Shown here: one piece after another, positions 7,365-15,186 of the stretch | Numbering within the stretch: the stretch's first letter is position 1 | Layout of the letters: the number at the start of each line of letters is the position of its first letter | NCBI GenBank assembly: GCA_001781415.1 | Contig: MFLT01000007.1 | Span: forward strand, 1 to 54,373 | Reading direction: 5' to 3' | DNA length: 54,373 nucleotides | From: Candidatus Kaiserbacteria bacterium RIFCSPLOWO2_01_FULL_45_25 | Lineage (GTDB): Bacteria; Patescibacteriota; Minisyncoccia; Phycocordibacterales; UBA918 | The notes under the pieces: generated by a model | The model's database searches: none | What the model saw: only the letters and a program-made list of their open reading frames with translations | What the model was told of the DNA's origin: nothing | Program-made: the position numbers and the translations under genes

Positions 7365-7775
7365 ATGGCAACAATACAACAATTAACAAGAAAGAAGCGA
7401 GTCAACCCAGCTCGGAAGAGTAAGACTGGTGCGTTGCATTCTGGATTTAACAAAATCGAGAATCATCCAAACTACTACAACTCTCCGTTCAAGCGTGGTG
7501 TATGTACTCGCGTGACCACTAAGACTCCACGAAAGCCGAACTCTGCGATTCGAAAGATTGCCCGTGTTCGTCTAAGTAATGGACAAGAAATTACTGCGTA
7601 CATTCCTGGTATCAAGCACAGCTTGCAGGAACACTCAGTGGTACTTGTACGAGGTGGCCGCGTGAAGGACATTGGTGTGCAATACACTATTGTCCGTGGT
7701 AAGTACGACGCTACTGGAGTTGCTGAGCGACGAATGGGACGGTCTCGTTACGGAGCCAAGAAACCCAAGGCTTAG
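7365..7775 (+). CDS. rpsL: Ribosomal protein uS12
   Basis: 136 residues, [12 protein letters not shown]. It takes part in decoding-centre accuracy. The core '[22 protein letters not shown]' (in outline) and '[16 protein letters not shown]' are typical. Two points differ from E. coli: the position equal to Lys42 is Arg (TPRKPNSA instead of TPKKPNSA), and the Pro of 'KDLPGVRY' (Pro90) is deleted, giving 'KDIGVQY'. An insert-like segment '[15 protein letters not shown]' precedes the core. The start follows 39 bases of non-homologous in-frame sequence. The TAG stop lies within the left end of a family-1 repeat. Confidence 0.96.
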   Translation: MATIQQLTRKKRVNPARKSKTGALHSGFNKIENHPNYYNSPFKRGVCTRVTTKTPRKPNSAIRKIARVRLSNGQEITAYIPGIKHSLQEHSVVLVRGGRVKDIGVQYTIVRGKYDATGVAERRMGRSRYGAKKPKA

Positions 7776-7894
7776 TGTTAGATAATACGCCATCTGCTTT
7801 GTTGCACTGCGTAAATTTTCTCTCACCGTACGTTAAGTATGGCTCCAGAAAATTTACTTATGCGCCTCGCATCTGACGTATTCTCCAACACTAA
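7772..7894. repeat. Family-1 hairpin repeat, copy 5
   Basis: 123 bp with ends TTAGTGTT/AACACTAA, inner stem GTAAATTTTCT/AGAAAATTTAC and tip CGTACGTTAAGTATG. It shares CTTTGTTGC on the left arm and GCGCCTCG on the right arm with copies 1-4. It begins within the rpsL stop codon and fills most of the rpsL-rpsG gap. The other 167 bases before rpsG hold a small AAGAATG/CATTCTT hairpin and nothing else recognised. Confidence 0.8.
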
Positions 7895-8061
7895 CCTGAA
7901 CAAGCAGAAGATTACAAATAGTTTATATTCGCTACAGATATCGGACGCGATTCAAGCCCTAGGCTTCGGAATCAAATTATGCGAAGAATGAAGAATGTCA
8001 TAACACTCCTCATTCTTAATGTGTAGTAGCAAAGACCTTTAAGAATTATTAAGAAAATTAT

Positions 8062-8532
8062 ATGCGACGACCAATTAAGAAGCGTCCAGTCGTTAATCCT
8101 GACGTGGTATACAAGTCAGTTGACGTTGAACGCCTCATCAACTACATCATGCTTCGCGGTCAAAAGGAAACCGCTCGCAAGATTGTGTACGCAGCTTTTG
8201 AAGAAATCAAAAATGCGAAGGAGTCACAAGACCCACTTGAAGTATTCAACACAGCAGTACGAAACGCTGGTCCAATGATGGAAGTTCGCTCACGTCGCGT
8301 GGGTGGAGCCAACTATCAGGTTCCTCGAGAAGTACGTCCAGAGCGCCGTATGGCTCTCGCTCTCCGATGGATCATCGCTGGAGCTCGCGGACAAAAGGGT
8401 GTGCCTATGCACAAGGCCCTAGCCGCTGAACTTAAGCTTGCAGCCAAGGAAGAAGGAAATGCTGTGAAGAAGAAGGAAGATACACACAAGATGGCTGAGG
8501 CCAACCGAGCGTTCGCCCACTTCGCCTGGTAA
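8062..8532 (+). CDS. rpsG: Ribosomal protein uS7
   Basis: 156 residues, MRRPIKKRPVVNPD. Small-subunit head protein that binds 16S rRNA. 'VRSRRVGGANYQVPREV' is the family core and the end 'KMAEANRAFAHFAW' is typical. There is no SD site; the ATG follows an A/T-rich stretch. The TAA stop is part of the left arm of repeat copy 6. fusA, normally next, is more than 9 kb away. Confidence 0.96.
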   Translation: MRRPIKKRPVVNPDVVYKSVDVERLINYIMLRGQKETARKIVYAAFEEIKNAKESQDPLEVFNTAVRNAGPMMEVRSRRVGGANYQVPREVRPERRMALALRWIIAGARGQKGVPMHKALAAELKLAAKEEGNAVKKKEDTHKMAEANRAFAHFAW

Positions 8533-8650
8533 TTTCCATTTTGAACGAATTACTTCGTTGAGTACACAAAAAAGCCGCTCGTCGTACGTTAAGTACGTCT
8601 CGCGGCTTTTTTGCTACTCGCCTCGTACTTCATTTCAAAATGAAAATTAC
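8529..8650. repeat. Family-1 hairpin repeat, copy 6
   Basis: 122 bp. Outer arms GTAATTTCCATTTTGAA and TTCAAAATGAAAATTAC pair; an inner stem AAAAAAGCCGC/GCGGCTTTTTT also acts as terminator; the tip is CGTACGTTAAGTACG. The right arm keeps GCCTCGTA. It is the most divergent copy, linked by size, architecture, tip and position at a stop codon. Confidence 0.65.
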
Positions 8651-8695
8651 GGACTTGGAAAGTCCAGGTTCAAATCAGCTTACATTTTATAGAAA

Positions 8696-8730
8696 TAAAA
8701 ATCGCGTTCCCGAAGGGTCGCGGTTTTTGT
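8696..8730 (+). terminator. Small hairpin with T-run
   Basis: AAAAATCGCG ... CGCGGTTTTTG. It lies after rpsG and repeat copy 6; the 45 bases between hold nothing recognised. Confidence 0.6.
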
Positions 8731-8802
8731 TGCATAAGTAATTCTTTTAGTGTTTAGTAGTGCAAACGTTCTCTGTTTGTTCCTTCAATTTTGGAGACTG
8801 TC

Positions 8803-9189
8803 ATGAATCGATACATCCCTATCTTTACTTTTTTGGCGGTGGTCTTGCTGGTTGTGTTGGTAGTGTATATCGCCGATGCAGCAAGTAAGTCACGATTGGA
8901 AGGTTGGTTGGTAACGAAGAAAGAGGTTGAAGCCTTGGATAAGTTCTGCCTCAAAAACGGACTGAGTGTCCCTGGTTTTGAACCCAGTTGGTACAGTTAT
9001 CACTATGAGCCGCCAATTGATCGCCCGACACCCCCACCAAATAAAGACACGCAGGTGTTCTTGAATCACATCACCGACAAGGTGAACAAGCTCCGGCAGC
9101 AGCAAACAGAAAGACCCAACCGCGTCACAACACTTCGTCTGAAGTCGTTGTGTCACATCTACGACCATTTTGCTGGCACGGGCTGGTGA
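8803..9189 (+). CDS. Membrane-anchored 128-residue protein, unknown
   Basis: Begins MNRYIPIFTFLAVVLLVV, one membrane helix (about 7-29), then a soluble outer part with 'EALDKFCLKNGL' and a Pro-rich stretch 'PPIDRPTPPPNKD'. The 'A/E-L-D-x-x-C-x-x-NG' piece loosely recalls the Cys motif of the small exported proteins at 41.4-46 kb, but a matching second Cys is not clear. The start is set by GGAG six bases upstream. It is followed by its own terminator; a single-gene cassette with GC-richer codons. Confidence 0.62.
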   Translation: MNRYIPIFTFLAVVLLVVLVVYIADAASKSRLEGWLVTKKEVEALDKFCLKNGLSVPGFEPSWYSYHYEPPIDRPTPPPNKDTQVFLNHITDKVNKLRQQQTERPNRVTTLRLKSLCHIYDHFAGTGW

Positions 9190-9195
9190 AGCCAT

Positions 9196-9226
9196 AAAGG
9201 CCGGAAGACGAAGTCTTCCGGCCTTT
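9196..9226 (+). terminator. Intrinsic terminator
   Basis: Perfect stem AAAGGCCGGAAGAC/GTCTTCCGGCCTTT with loop GAA, six bases after the stop codon. Confidence 0.85.
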
Positions 9227-9244
9227 AACATTTTAAGAAAGTTG

Positions 9245-9277
9245 TAAAAGTAAAAGCGACCCGAGGGGGGTCGCTTT
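9245..9277 (-). terminator. Terminator of the leftward membrane protein gene
   Basis: AAAGCGACCC/GGGTCGCTTT stem; read leftward it is followed by a T-rich run. Confidence 0.7.
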
Positions 9278-9305
9278 GTGCGGTTGTTTGTAGCTCGGTC
9301 TTTGT

Positions 9306-9899
9306 CTAGGCGGGCATTGGCCTGGGAGTCCGAATCGCCATACCCATCAGTCTGTAGTCCTCCATGGTTTGATTGAGTTCACCCGTCTCTTCAAACAGTT
9401 CGGGTGTATTAGCGTCAATCTTGGACTTCAGCTCTGTCCCTTTTTCGCGACGGAGTTCTTCGAGGATTTGCGTTACTGCTCCGGCTCTATTGAAACCGCC
9501 ATTTTTAAGGTGTGCTTCTGCGGCGAATCGGTCAATCTTACGCAAGGCATCGATGTAAGTTTCGAGAAAAAAACGTTTTTGTGCCGAATCCATCGTTGTG
9601 CTCCAGTCGATTTTCGTAACAACTTGAAGCAGTACCGATTCCAGTTGTTCAAGGTGATGGATTCGATCGGCTGTTTTCTTAGCGTCGAAGGTGGACAGCA
9701 AGAAAATCCAAACCAAGAAAAAGACGAGTGATCCACCTGCCATCGTCATCGCCATGTGTGGCGGGAGTGCGACAGTCGGTTCCCAAAGGACCCAACCAAT
9801 TGTGGTTGCGATGAGAACGAGTACTGCCCCGAGAGCATAGATTGCCACCTCATGGGCCTTGAAAGATGTGTTCGTGAAGGGGTAGTGTGTTTGAGACAT
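9306..9899 (-). CDS. Two-helix membrane protein with soluble helical tail, unknown
   Basis: 197 residues, MSQTHYPFTNTSFKAHE. Two membrane helices (about 18-40 and 50-72) are followed by a long charged, probably coiled-coil part (HLEQLESVLLQVV, ETYIDALRKIDRFAAEAH) and a short tail. The start at 9899 has AAGGAG nine bases upstream; a longer frame lacks such a site. It is isolated between opposing units. No family is recognised. Confidence 0.62.
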   Translation of the reverse strand: MSQTHYPFTNTSFKAHEVAIYALGAVLVLIATTIGWVLWEPTVALPPHMAMTMAGGSLVFFLVWIFLLSTFDAKKTADRIHHLEQLESVLLQVVTKIDWSTTMDSAQKRFFLETYIDALRKIDRFAAEAHLKNGGFNRAGAVTQILEELRREKGTELKSKIDANTPELFEETGELNQTMEDYRLMGMAIRTPRPMPA

Positions 9900-10050
9900 G
9901 ATCGTGCTCCTTAAATATGAAAGGACAAGAGGCAAAATTGCCAGGAACTGAATACCTACCAATACAACTATATATTAAAGGGCGTGTCAACAAATATCGC
10001 TATTTTTGGCTGCGTGATACAATAGATATTATTTCGGTAATGTTGTGCGT

Positions 10051-10380
10051 ATGGAAAATTTTGAGACAGGAACAACAACTGTAGCTGCAGAAAGAGTGGT
10101 AGAAGCATACAATCGTGAGGCTGTCGCTGAGGCAGCGATGGAGCAAGCACTCATCATGCTCGATGAGAAATTACCTGGGGTAATGCAGTTACCAACTGCC
10201 GAAAAAGTTCCCGTACTAAGAGAAATGATTACTGAGTTGGGTGCTACCATTGAGGGGACAGATATTCCACTTCATAACGAACATCGTGATGTGGTTGAGT
10301 CACTCGCTAGACTGCTGCGAGTTGAAGAGACCCGACTTGATTTTGAGTCTGTCTTGTCTCGCCATCCAGAACTTGTTTAA
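10051..10380 (+). CDS. 109-residue acidic helical protein, unknown
   Basis: Begins MENFETGTTTVAAERVVEAYN, rich in Ala, Glu and Val, predicted mostly helical, no signal peptide. A GTG six bases earlier is an alternative start; neither has an SD site. The GH15-like gene starts 29 bases after its stop, so the two may form one transcript. No family is recognised. Confidence 0.55.
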   Translation: MENFETGTTTVAAERVVEAYNREAVAEAAMEQALIMLDEKLPGVMQLPTAEKVPVLREMITELGATIEGTDIPLHNEHRDVVESLARLLRVEETRLDFESVLSRHPELV

Positions 10381-10409
10381 CCACTTATAAATTTGTTCCT
10401 TCGTTCTTT

Positions 10410-11468
10410 ATGTCCTCATTTGATTTTGATGTAGAAATCCAACGTCATCTCGACGTCTTGCGTACACTCCAGAAACCGACCGGTGTGTTCACTGCCTCTG
10501 CCCATGACGTACAGACTGGCTACGACAAGGCCTGGCTCCGGGACATTTACTTTATGACCTTGGGCTTTCTCGAGACTGGTGATTTGCCGGTGGTACAAAA
10601 AGCCGCCAAGGCTTTCCTGACTCTTTTTGTAAAACACAAAGACAAAATCAATTGGGCTATCGAACACAAGCCACACGAAGCGTGGCAATACATCCATGCT
10701 CGCTTCCACCCAGAGACTTTTGAAGAATATTGGGAAGAGTGGGGAAACAGCCAGAACGATGCGGTTGGTGAAGTACTCAACCTGGTCGTTGAACTTGAGC
10801 TCCGAGGTGCGAGTGTCATTGAGACAGATGAAGAGCGGGAGATGGTACAAAAGATTGTTGATTACCTCGTAGCACTTGAATACTGGCATGACGAAGACAA
10901 CGGTATCTGGGAAGAAAGTATGGAAGTTCATGCTTCATCTATTGGTTCTTGTGTGGCAGCACTTAAGAAAGCCAAGCAACTACCATGGCTTCATGTACCA
11001 GACGACGCCATCGCTCTTGGTGAACAGGCTCTGCGAGCCCTCTTACCACGGGAGTCTGTCACGAAGTTTGCAGACCTGGCCCTCCTTTCACTTATTTATC
11101 CATTTGCAGTTACTACTGAGGAAGAGACGAAGAAGATTTTGGAAAATGTTGAATACCACCTTACACGCGACCGCGGTGTAATCCGCTACAAACTCGACCG
11201 CTACTACAACCGCAACGAAGATGGATACAGTGAAGAAGCAGAGTGGTGCTTCGGACTCTCGTGGCTCGCCATCATCTATGCGGAGAGGGGAGATAAAGAT
11301 AAGGCGTACTACTACCTGCGCCAAGCACAAAAAACTGTGACTCCCGAAGGGCTAGTGCCAGAGCTGTACTATTCACACACTGATAATCCAAACGGTAATA
11401 CGCCACTTGGGTGGTCAGAGAGTATGTACGTGGTGGCGCTGAAGAAAGTGCAGGAGATGAAGGGATAG
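10410..11468 (+). CDS. GH15-like glycosidase (glucoamylase/phosphorylase-kinase fold)
   Basis: 352 residues, an alpha/alpha-barrel type protein. Motifs: 'YDKAWLRDIYFMTLGFLETGD' (in outline; family W-x-RD at the substrate site), 'WGNSQNDAVGEVL', 'DNGIWEE', 'GYSEEAEWCFGLSWLA' and the closing 'TPLGWSESMYVVAL'. These are hallmarks of GH15 glucoamylases and the related phosphorylase kinase alpha domain. It likely hydrolyses alpha-linked glucans or trehalose-like substrates in the cytoplasm, as no signal peptide is present. Shorter than two-domain bacterial GH15 enzymes, so only the catalytic domain is kept. No SD site. Confidence 0.82.
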   Translation: MSSFDFDVEIQRHLDVLRTLQKPTGVFTASAHDVQTGYDKAWLRDIYFMTLGFLETGDLPVVQKAAKAFLTLFVKHKDKINWAIEHKPHEAWQYIHARFHPETFEEYWEEWGNSQNDAVGEVLNLVVELELRGASVIETDEEREMVQKIVDYLVALEYWHDEDNGIWEESMEVHASSIGSCVAALKKAKQLPWLHVPDDAIALGEQALRALLPRESVTKFADLALLSLIYPFAVTTEEETKKILENVEYHLTRDRGVIRYKLDRYYNRNEDGYSEEAEWCFGLSWLAIIYAERGDKDKAYYYLRQAQKTVTPEGLVPELYYSHTDNPNGNTPLGWSESMYVVALKKVQEMKG

Positions 11469-11470
11469 AT

Positions 11471-11505
11471 AAAAAGCCACCGAACGTAGTCCGGCGGCTT
11501 TTTTG
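11471..11505 (+). terminator. Intrinsic terminator
   Basis: AAAAAGCC-CCG / CGG-GGCTTTTTT just after the GH15-like gene; the T-run leads straight into the TTGGTATACT promoter of the next gene. Confidence 0.82.
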
Positions 11506-11506
11506 G

Positions 11507-11512
11507 TATACT
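11507..11512 (+). promoter_or_regulatory. Extended -10 box (TTGGTATACT)
   Basis: TATACT ends seven bases before the ATG at 11520 and is preceded by TTGG. No SD site: a leaderless mRNA is predicted. Confidence 0.5.
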
Positions 11513-11519
11513 TATAGAT

Positions 11520-12101
11520 ATGACAAAACTTATTTATGTGTTTTTGGGAATCGCAGTCTTGGCAGTAATTGCGCAGTTTTTACTCACGCCAGCTGAGGTG
11601 GTAGCCCCAGGTGACGGAGAACCGGTTGCTTGTACAATGGACGCCATGCAGTGTCCTGATGGTTCATATGTGGGACGTACTGGTCCTAATTGTGAGTTTG
11701 TTTGCCCAGCCTTACCCGAGGTAGCGGATGATATCCAAGCTCATATCGATTCTAAGGCTGATTTAATTAAACTGGCTTCACCAGTACCAAACGGTGTAAT
11801 TGGGTCTCCGCTTACAATAACTGGACAAGCTCGTGGCTACTGGTTTTTTGAGGCTAGTTTCCCAGTCACTCTTACTAATTGGGATGGGCTGATTATTGCG
11901 CAAGGTGTTGCAACAGCTGATGGCGACTGGATGACTGAAGAGTTTGTGCCATTTACAGCCAGTCTTGAGTTTACTAATCCATACGAGGCAGGACAGCCAG
12001 ACTTTATGAAGCGCGGCTCCCTAATCCTGCAAAAGGATAATCCATCAGGCCTACCTGAAAACGACGATGCGCTTGAAATACCCATCTACTTTGCACCGTA
12101 A
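11520..12101 (+). CDS. Exported protein with Gmad2 immunoglobulin-like domain
   Basis: 193 residues. An N-terminal membrane helix (about 4-24) is followed by a Cys-rich knot-like segment 'ACTMDAMQCPDGSYVGRTGP' with four Cys in all, and then a Gmad2-type domain (about 80-190) with 'SPVPNGVIGSPLTITGQARG' and 'FVPFTASLEFTNPYEAG' pieces. Gmad2 is a beta-sandwich first described next to sporulation/germination domains and is frequent in Patescibacteria surface proteins. It probably sits on the outer face of the membrane. Single-gene unit. Confidence 0.8.
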   Translation: MTKLIYVFLGIAVLAVIAQFLLTPAEVVAPGDGEPVACTMDAMQCPDGSYVGRTGPNCEFVCPALPEVADDIQAHIDSKADLIKLASPVPNGVIGSPLTITGQARGYWFFEASFPVTLTNWDGLIIAQGVATADGDWMTEEFVPFTASLEFTNPYEAGQPDFMKRGSLILQKDNPSGLPENDDALEIPIYFAP

Positions 12102-12155
12102 ACTACATTCTTGATATACTAGAGGTGAGTTAATTAGTAGAGTAAGTACAACACT

Positions 12156-12224
12156 ATGGCCAAAGGAAACGACATGCGCAAAGAGAAGAAGAAGCCAAAG
12201 AAAGATAAAGAAGTAAAGAAATAA
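12156..12224 (+). CDS. 22-residue Lys-rich small protein
   Basis: MAKGNDMRKEKKKPKKDKEVKK. It has the same build as tiny conserved basic proteins annotated in many bacteria as 'MAKGQ-x-M-R...KKPKK'. A terminator follows its stop at once. There is no clear SD site. The tail could bind RNA or DNA, but this is not shown. Confidence 0.6.
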   Translation: MAKGNDMRKEKKKPKKDKEVKK

Positions 12225-12225
12225 C

Positions 12226-12256
12226 AAAAGCGACCCACCTCTGGGTCGCTTTTGTT
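12226..12256. terminator. Bidirectional terminator
   Basis: AAAAGCGACCCA/TGGGTCGCTTTTG between the 22-residue gene and the convergent MazG-like gene, whose stop codon lies in its right end. Confidence 0.82.
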
Positions 12257-12632
12257 ATTTAGATAGGATGCTCTTGATATCAGCTGGAGTGTAGTTCAGT
12301 CCTTTCACTGCTTTGTGAGGTCCATAATCTTTGCTCATATTTGAGCGGTGTACTTCCGCAAATATTTCGGGCATTTTGTCTTGCAGACCATGTTCAAGAA
12401 TAGTGCCGTATGTTGCAAAGAGGATATCTGCTAGTTCTTTGGCAATATTTTCTAAATCTTTGTTTATAATGCCTTCTTTGTACTCTGTCACTTCTTCGGA
12501 TATAAGTGAGTGTCTAAATAAAGCACGTTCTTCATCTATAAGAGTTGGTGAAGTAAGTACAGGACTACCAACTTTTTTATTAAACTCAGCCACTAGCTCA
12601 AGTTCTTTTTTCATACCAGTATTAAAGTACAT
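12255..12632 (-). CDS. MazG-like all-alpha NTP pyrophosphohydrolase
   Basis: 125 residues, helical. 'HSLISEEVTEYKEGI' (EE-x-x-E) and 'KELADILFATYG' (E-x-x-D) form the metal site of the all-alpha NTP pyrophosphatase superfamily (MazG, phosphoribosyl-ATP pyrophosphohydrolase, dUTPase). 'EVHRSNMSK' is typical for the branch seen in phages and many bacteria. It probably removes non-canonical nucleotides. The start could be 12632 (MYFNTGMKKE) or 12614 (MKKELELV); no SD site helps to decide. Confidence 0.8.
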   Translation of the reverse strand: MYFNTGMKKELELVAEFNKKVGSPVLTSPTLIDEERALFRHSLISEEVTEYKEGIINKDLENIAKELADILFATYGTILEHGLQDKMPEIFAEVHRSNMSKDYGPHKAVKGLNYTPADIKSILSK

Positions 12633-12670
12633 ATTTCATATTCTGGCAAAATAGTGTATGGTACTGTCCT

Positions 12671-14149
12671 ATGTCACGAAGTGATGGAATTATTGTATTT
12701 AAAGATGTGTCGTATGAGTACGACGCCACTCGCCCTATTCTGAAAGAGGCGAGTTTTGTAGTGCGTCGAGGAGCTAAGCTTACTTTGATGGGTCAAAATG
12801 GTGCCGGGAAAAGTACTATCTTTTCTTTGATTACTCGCGACCGTCATCCAGACGAAGGAGATATCAATATTGAGCCGAAGACTACGATTGCTATTTCTAG
12901 ACAGATTATTCCTCGGTCTGAACTCACCCTAACTGTCCGTGCTTTCTTTGAGCAGTGTTTTTCTGAAAAGGTTTACGATATCGATCCCAAGATTGAGGCG
13001 GTGTTGGAAATTGTAAACCTCACTCCAACCGAAAAGCAGCGAGAGACTTTCAAGGAACGAATTATCGGTAGTTTTTCTGGCGGTCAGCAAGCGCGCCTTC
13101 TCTTGGCTCAAGCCCTCATCCAAAATCCAGACGTACTTCTTCTTGATGAGCCAACCAACAACCTCGACGTAGCCGGAATTGAACACCTAACCACTTTCCT
13201 CAAAGAGTACCCAAAGACCGTATTAGTTATTTCCCATGATGCTGACTTCCTTAACTCATTCACTCATGGCGTGTTGTATCTCAACACTCAGCGTCGTCAG
13301 GTAGAGCAATACAACGGTAACTACCATGCTGTAATTAAAGACATTGCCGCCCAAGTAGAAAAAGAACAGCGTGAGAACGCTCGTCTCGCTAAAGAGATTC
13401 AAGCCAACAAAGACAAAGTAAACTACTTTGCTAGTAAGGGAGGTAAGATGCGTCTGGTGGCTAAGCGCATGCGTGACGATATTGAGGAAGCGGAAGAAAA
13501 CAAAGTTGATGTTCGTAAAGAAGATAAAACCATTCGTCCGTTTACCATTGAGCCAGCGGGAGATGTTCCACTTGAAGTAGTGAAGCTAACCTCAGTTACT
13601 GTCATTAAAAATCACGAACCAAAAGAAGTGGAATGCGATGTGATATTAAAGCGAGGCATGCACCTGCAGATTATTGGTCCAAATGGTATTGGCAAGACAA
13701 CTCTCCTTGAGAAGTTGGCTTCTGGTAGTGCCAAGGGAGAGCACGTTGCTCCTGGGGTAACTATCGGATACTACCGTCAGGACTTCTCAAACCTCGATTT
13801 TGAAAAGACAGTCTTTGAGTCACTTATGGATTCAATGCAGCGTAAGGTTGAAGAAGAGATGCGCTCAATTGCCGCTGGCTTCCTCCTCTTTGGAGATGTG
13901 ATGAAGACTAAGGTCGGCAATCTCTCTGAAGGACAAAAAGGACTTATCGCGTTTGCCAAGCTGACGATGGAGCGACCAGGTCTACTCATTCTCGACGAAC
14001 CAACCAACCACATCAACTTCCGCCACATCCCAGTTATTGCCAAGGCACTACATGACTACAAAGGCGCGATGATTCTTGTCTCTCACGTACCAGACTTCGT
14101 AGAACAAATCCACATAGACGAAGTCTTTGACCTAGCCAAGAAGCGCTAA
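12671..14149 (+). CDS. ABC-F family ATPase (ribosome-associated type)
   Basis: 492 residues, two ABC cassettes in one chain and no membrane part. First cassette: Walker A 'GQNGAGKST', signature 'SFSGGQQARL', Walker B 'VLLLDEPTNNLD'. A charged linker of about 80 residues (roughly 210-290) is the P-site tRNA interaction motif. Second cassette: 'GPNGIGKTT', 'LSEGQKGLIAF', 'LLILDEPTNHIN', where the usual D-loop Asp is Asn. ABC-F proteins act on stalled or antibiotic-bound ribosomes (EttA, Uup and resistance types). Which subtype this is cannot be told. No SD site. Confidence 0.9.
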   Translation: MSRSDGIIVFKDVSYEYDATRPILKEASFVVRRGAKLTLMGQNGAGKSTIFSLITRDRHPDEGDINIEPKTTIAISRQIIPRSELTLTVRAFFEQCFSEKVYDIDPKIEAVLEIVNLTPTEKQRETFKERIIGSFSGGQQARLLLAQALIQNPDVLLLDEPTNNLDVAGIEHLTTFLKEYPKTVLVISHDADFLNSFTHGVLYLNTQRRQVEQYNGNYHAVIKDIAAQVEKEQRENARLAKEIQANKDKVNYFASKGGKMRLVAKRMRDDIEEAEENKVDVRKEDKTIRPFTIEPAGDVPLEVVKLTSVTVIKNHEPKEVECDVILKRGMHLQIIGPNGIGKTTLLEKLASGSAKGEHVAPGVTIGYYRQDFSNLDFEKTVFESLMDSMQRKVEEEMRSIAAGFLLFGDVMKTKVGNLSEGQKGLIAFAKLTMERPGLLILDEPTNHINFRHIPVIAKALHDYKGAMILVSHVPDFVEQIHIDEVFDLAKKR

Positions 14150-14173
14150 GGATAAAATACAAAACCGATAAAA

Positions 14174-14203
14174 CAAAACCTTCCAATCAATTGGAAGGTT
14201 TTT
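14174..14203 (+). terminator. Intrinsic terminator of the ABC-F gene
   Basis: AAAACCTTCCAAT/ATTGGAAGGTTTTTT with a two-base centre. Confidence 0.88.
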
Positions 14204-14228
14204 TGTTTGATTAAAGTTAGAAATATTA

Positions 14229-14268
14229 AAAAGAAAAAGCCCCGGTCGCTAGTGTGCGAATGGAGCTT
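14229..14268 (-). terminator. Terminator of the leftward membrane protein genes
   Basis: Read leftward: AAGC...TCGC / GCGA...GGCTT followed by TTTCTTTTT. Another hairpin, GACACTAAAGC/GCTTTAG...GTGTC (about 14278-14312), overlaps the end of the coding region. Confidence 0.55.
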
Positions 14269-14296
14269 TGTAGTGACGACACTAAAGCAACTCGCT

Positions 14297-14608
14297 TTAG
14301 CTGCTGGTGTCTTCGGCTGAGTCCCAGGTTCCTGCCCAGAGAGCCAGAGTGCCTATCCCAGCCATCAAGAAGTTGAGGCCGGAGATTATTCCAGCCACAA
14401 CACAAAGGAATTCTTTGTGGGTACCGATGAATTCCGTTCTTCCGAAATAGCTGGAGATTCCACCATAGGACAGTGTGGCGAGTACTGCCAGGAGAAGTAC
14501 TCCCCAACATTGTTTGTTGGTCATGATCTCCAACCCTGGTGTGTTGTTCATGCTCATGTAGCCCGGAAAGGTCAGCCAACCCACGATGGTACAGAAAGTC
14601 TTTTTCAT
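14297..14608 (-). CDS. 103-residue membrane protein, unknown
   Basis: MKKTFCTIVGWLTFPGYMS; three hydrophobic segments (about 3-20, 32-50, 68-92). The start at 14608 has AGGAGG five bases upstream. It follows another small membrane protein gene by 27 bases on the same strand, so they form a two-gene unit. The competing 177-residue frame over the same DNA has no binding site and no sensible composition. No family is recognised. Confidence 0.6.
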   Translation of the reverse strand: MKKTFCTIVGWLTFPGYMSMNNTPGLEIMTNKQCWGVLLLAVLATLSYGGISSYFGRTEFIGTHKEFLCVVAGIISGLNFLMAGIGTLALWAGTWDSAEDTSS

Positions 14609-14635
14609 AATGCCCTCCTAAGGCAATTTTGAACT

Positions 14636-14926
14636 TCAGAAGAGTGCTACGGCAGATTTGTAGAAATGTGTCACGGCCATGACCGCGAACACAAATACGC
14701 CAAGAGCATGAAACCAACGGTGCTTTGAGGTGAGAGAGTAAAGCATCGACATGACCCATGCGAGTAGCATGTAATCAAGGCCGATAAAGATGTTGTGGAT
14801 TACCCCAGATCCTCCGTGCGATTCCTGATATATGGATATTGCAGATCCGATCAGAAAGCCAATCAAAATGGCTCCCATTTTCCATGACCTGGCAAATCGG
14901 AAATACTTTCTGTGTCTCATCTGCAT
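14636..14926 (-). CDS. 96-residue membrane protein, unknown
   Basis: MQMRHRKYFRFARSWKMG; three hydrophobic segments. The start at 14926 has AAGGAG six bases upstream. It is the first gene of the leftward pair with the 103-residue protein, and the two may work together in the membrane. No family is recognised. Confidence 0.6.
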   Translation of the reverse strand: MQMRHRKYFRFARSWKMGAILIGFLIGSAISIYQESHGGSGVIHNIFIGLDYMLLAWVMSMLYSLTSKHRWFHALGVFVFAVMAVTHFYKSAVALF

Positions 14927-15066
14927 GATGGTCTCCTTAATCTATAGAAGCAAAGTGGGTTACCGGGTTTAGTGGACGTCATTTCAAATAACGGAACTGT
15001 TTTTATAATAGCACATTTTATGCAAAAAGTCAAAAAAATGAGGCTGAATTTGCAAGCTAATTGTAC

Positions 15067-15098
15067 TTCTAATACCCCAATCGATTGGGGTATTAGAA
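15067..15098. repeat. 32-bp perfect palindrome
   Basis: TTCTAATACCCCAATC and its exact complement, with no loop bases. First of three palindromes in 116 bp of noncoding DNA. It lacks a T-run and is therefore not an ordinary terminator. Confidence 0.85.
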
Positions 15099-15121
15099 CG
15101 TGCTAATAATTCGCTATTAAC

Positions 15122-15149
15122 TTGTACCCCCATTTAAATGGGGGTACAA
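15122..15149. repeat. 28-bp perfect palindrome
   Basis: TTGTACCCCCATTT and its exact complement. It lies between the 32-bp palindrome and the 30-bp terminator palindrome. Confidence 0.85.
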
Positions 15150-15152
15150 ACA

Positions 15153-15182
15153 AAAAACCTTTCGGTTAACCGAAAGGTTTTT
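15153..15182. terminator. Palindromic bidirectional terminator
   Basis: AAAAACCTTTCGGTT and its exact complement, A-run on one side and T-run on the other. It ends the leftward GFA-family gene five bases away. Confidence 0.8.
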
Positions 15183-15186
15183 ATTG

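Noticed and set aside
8655..8685. AGGTTCAAATC, similar to a tRNA T-arm loop
   Set aside because: No matching T-stem, acceptor stem or anticodon arm can be drawn upstream, and no CCA or discriminator context follows. Treated as chance.
14226..14759. 177-codon leftward open frame
   Set aside because: It overlaps two leftward membrane-protein genes that have SD sites and sensible hydrophobic segments. Its own composition is not protein-like and it has no start signal.
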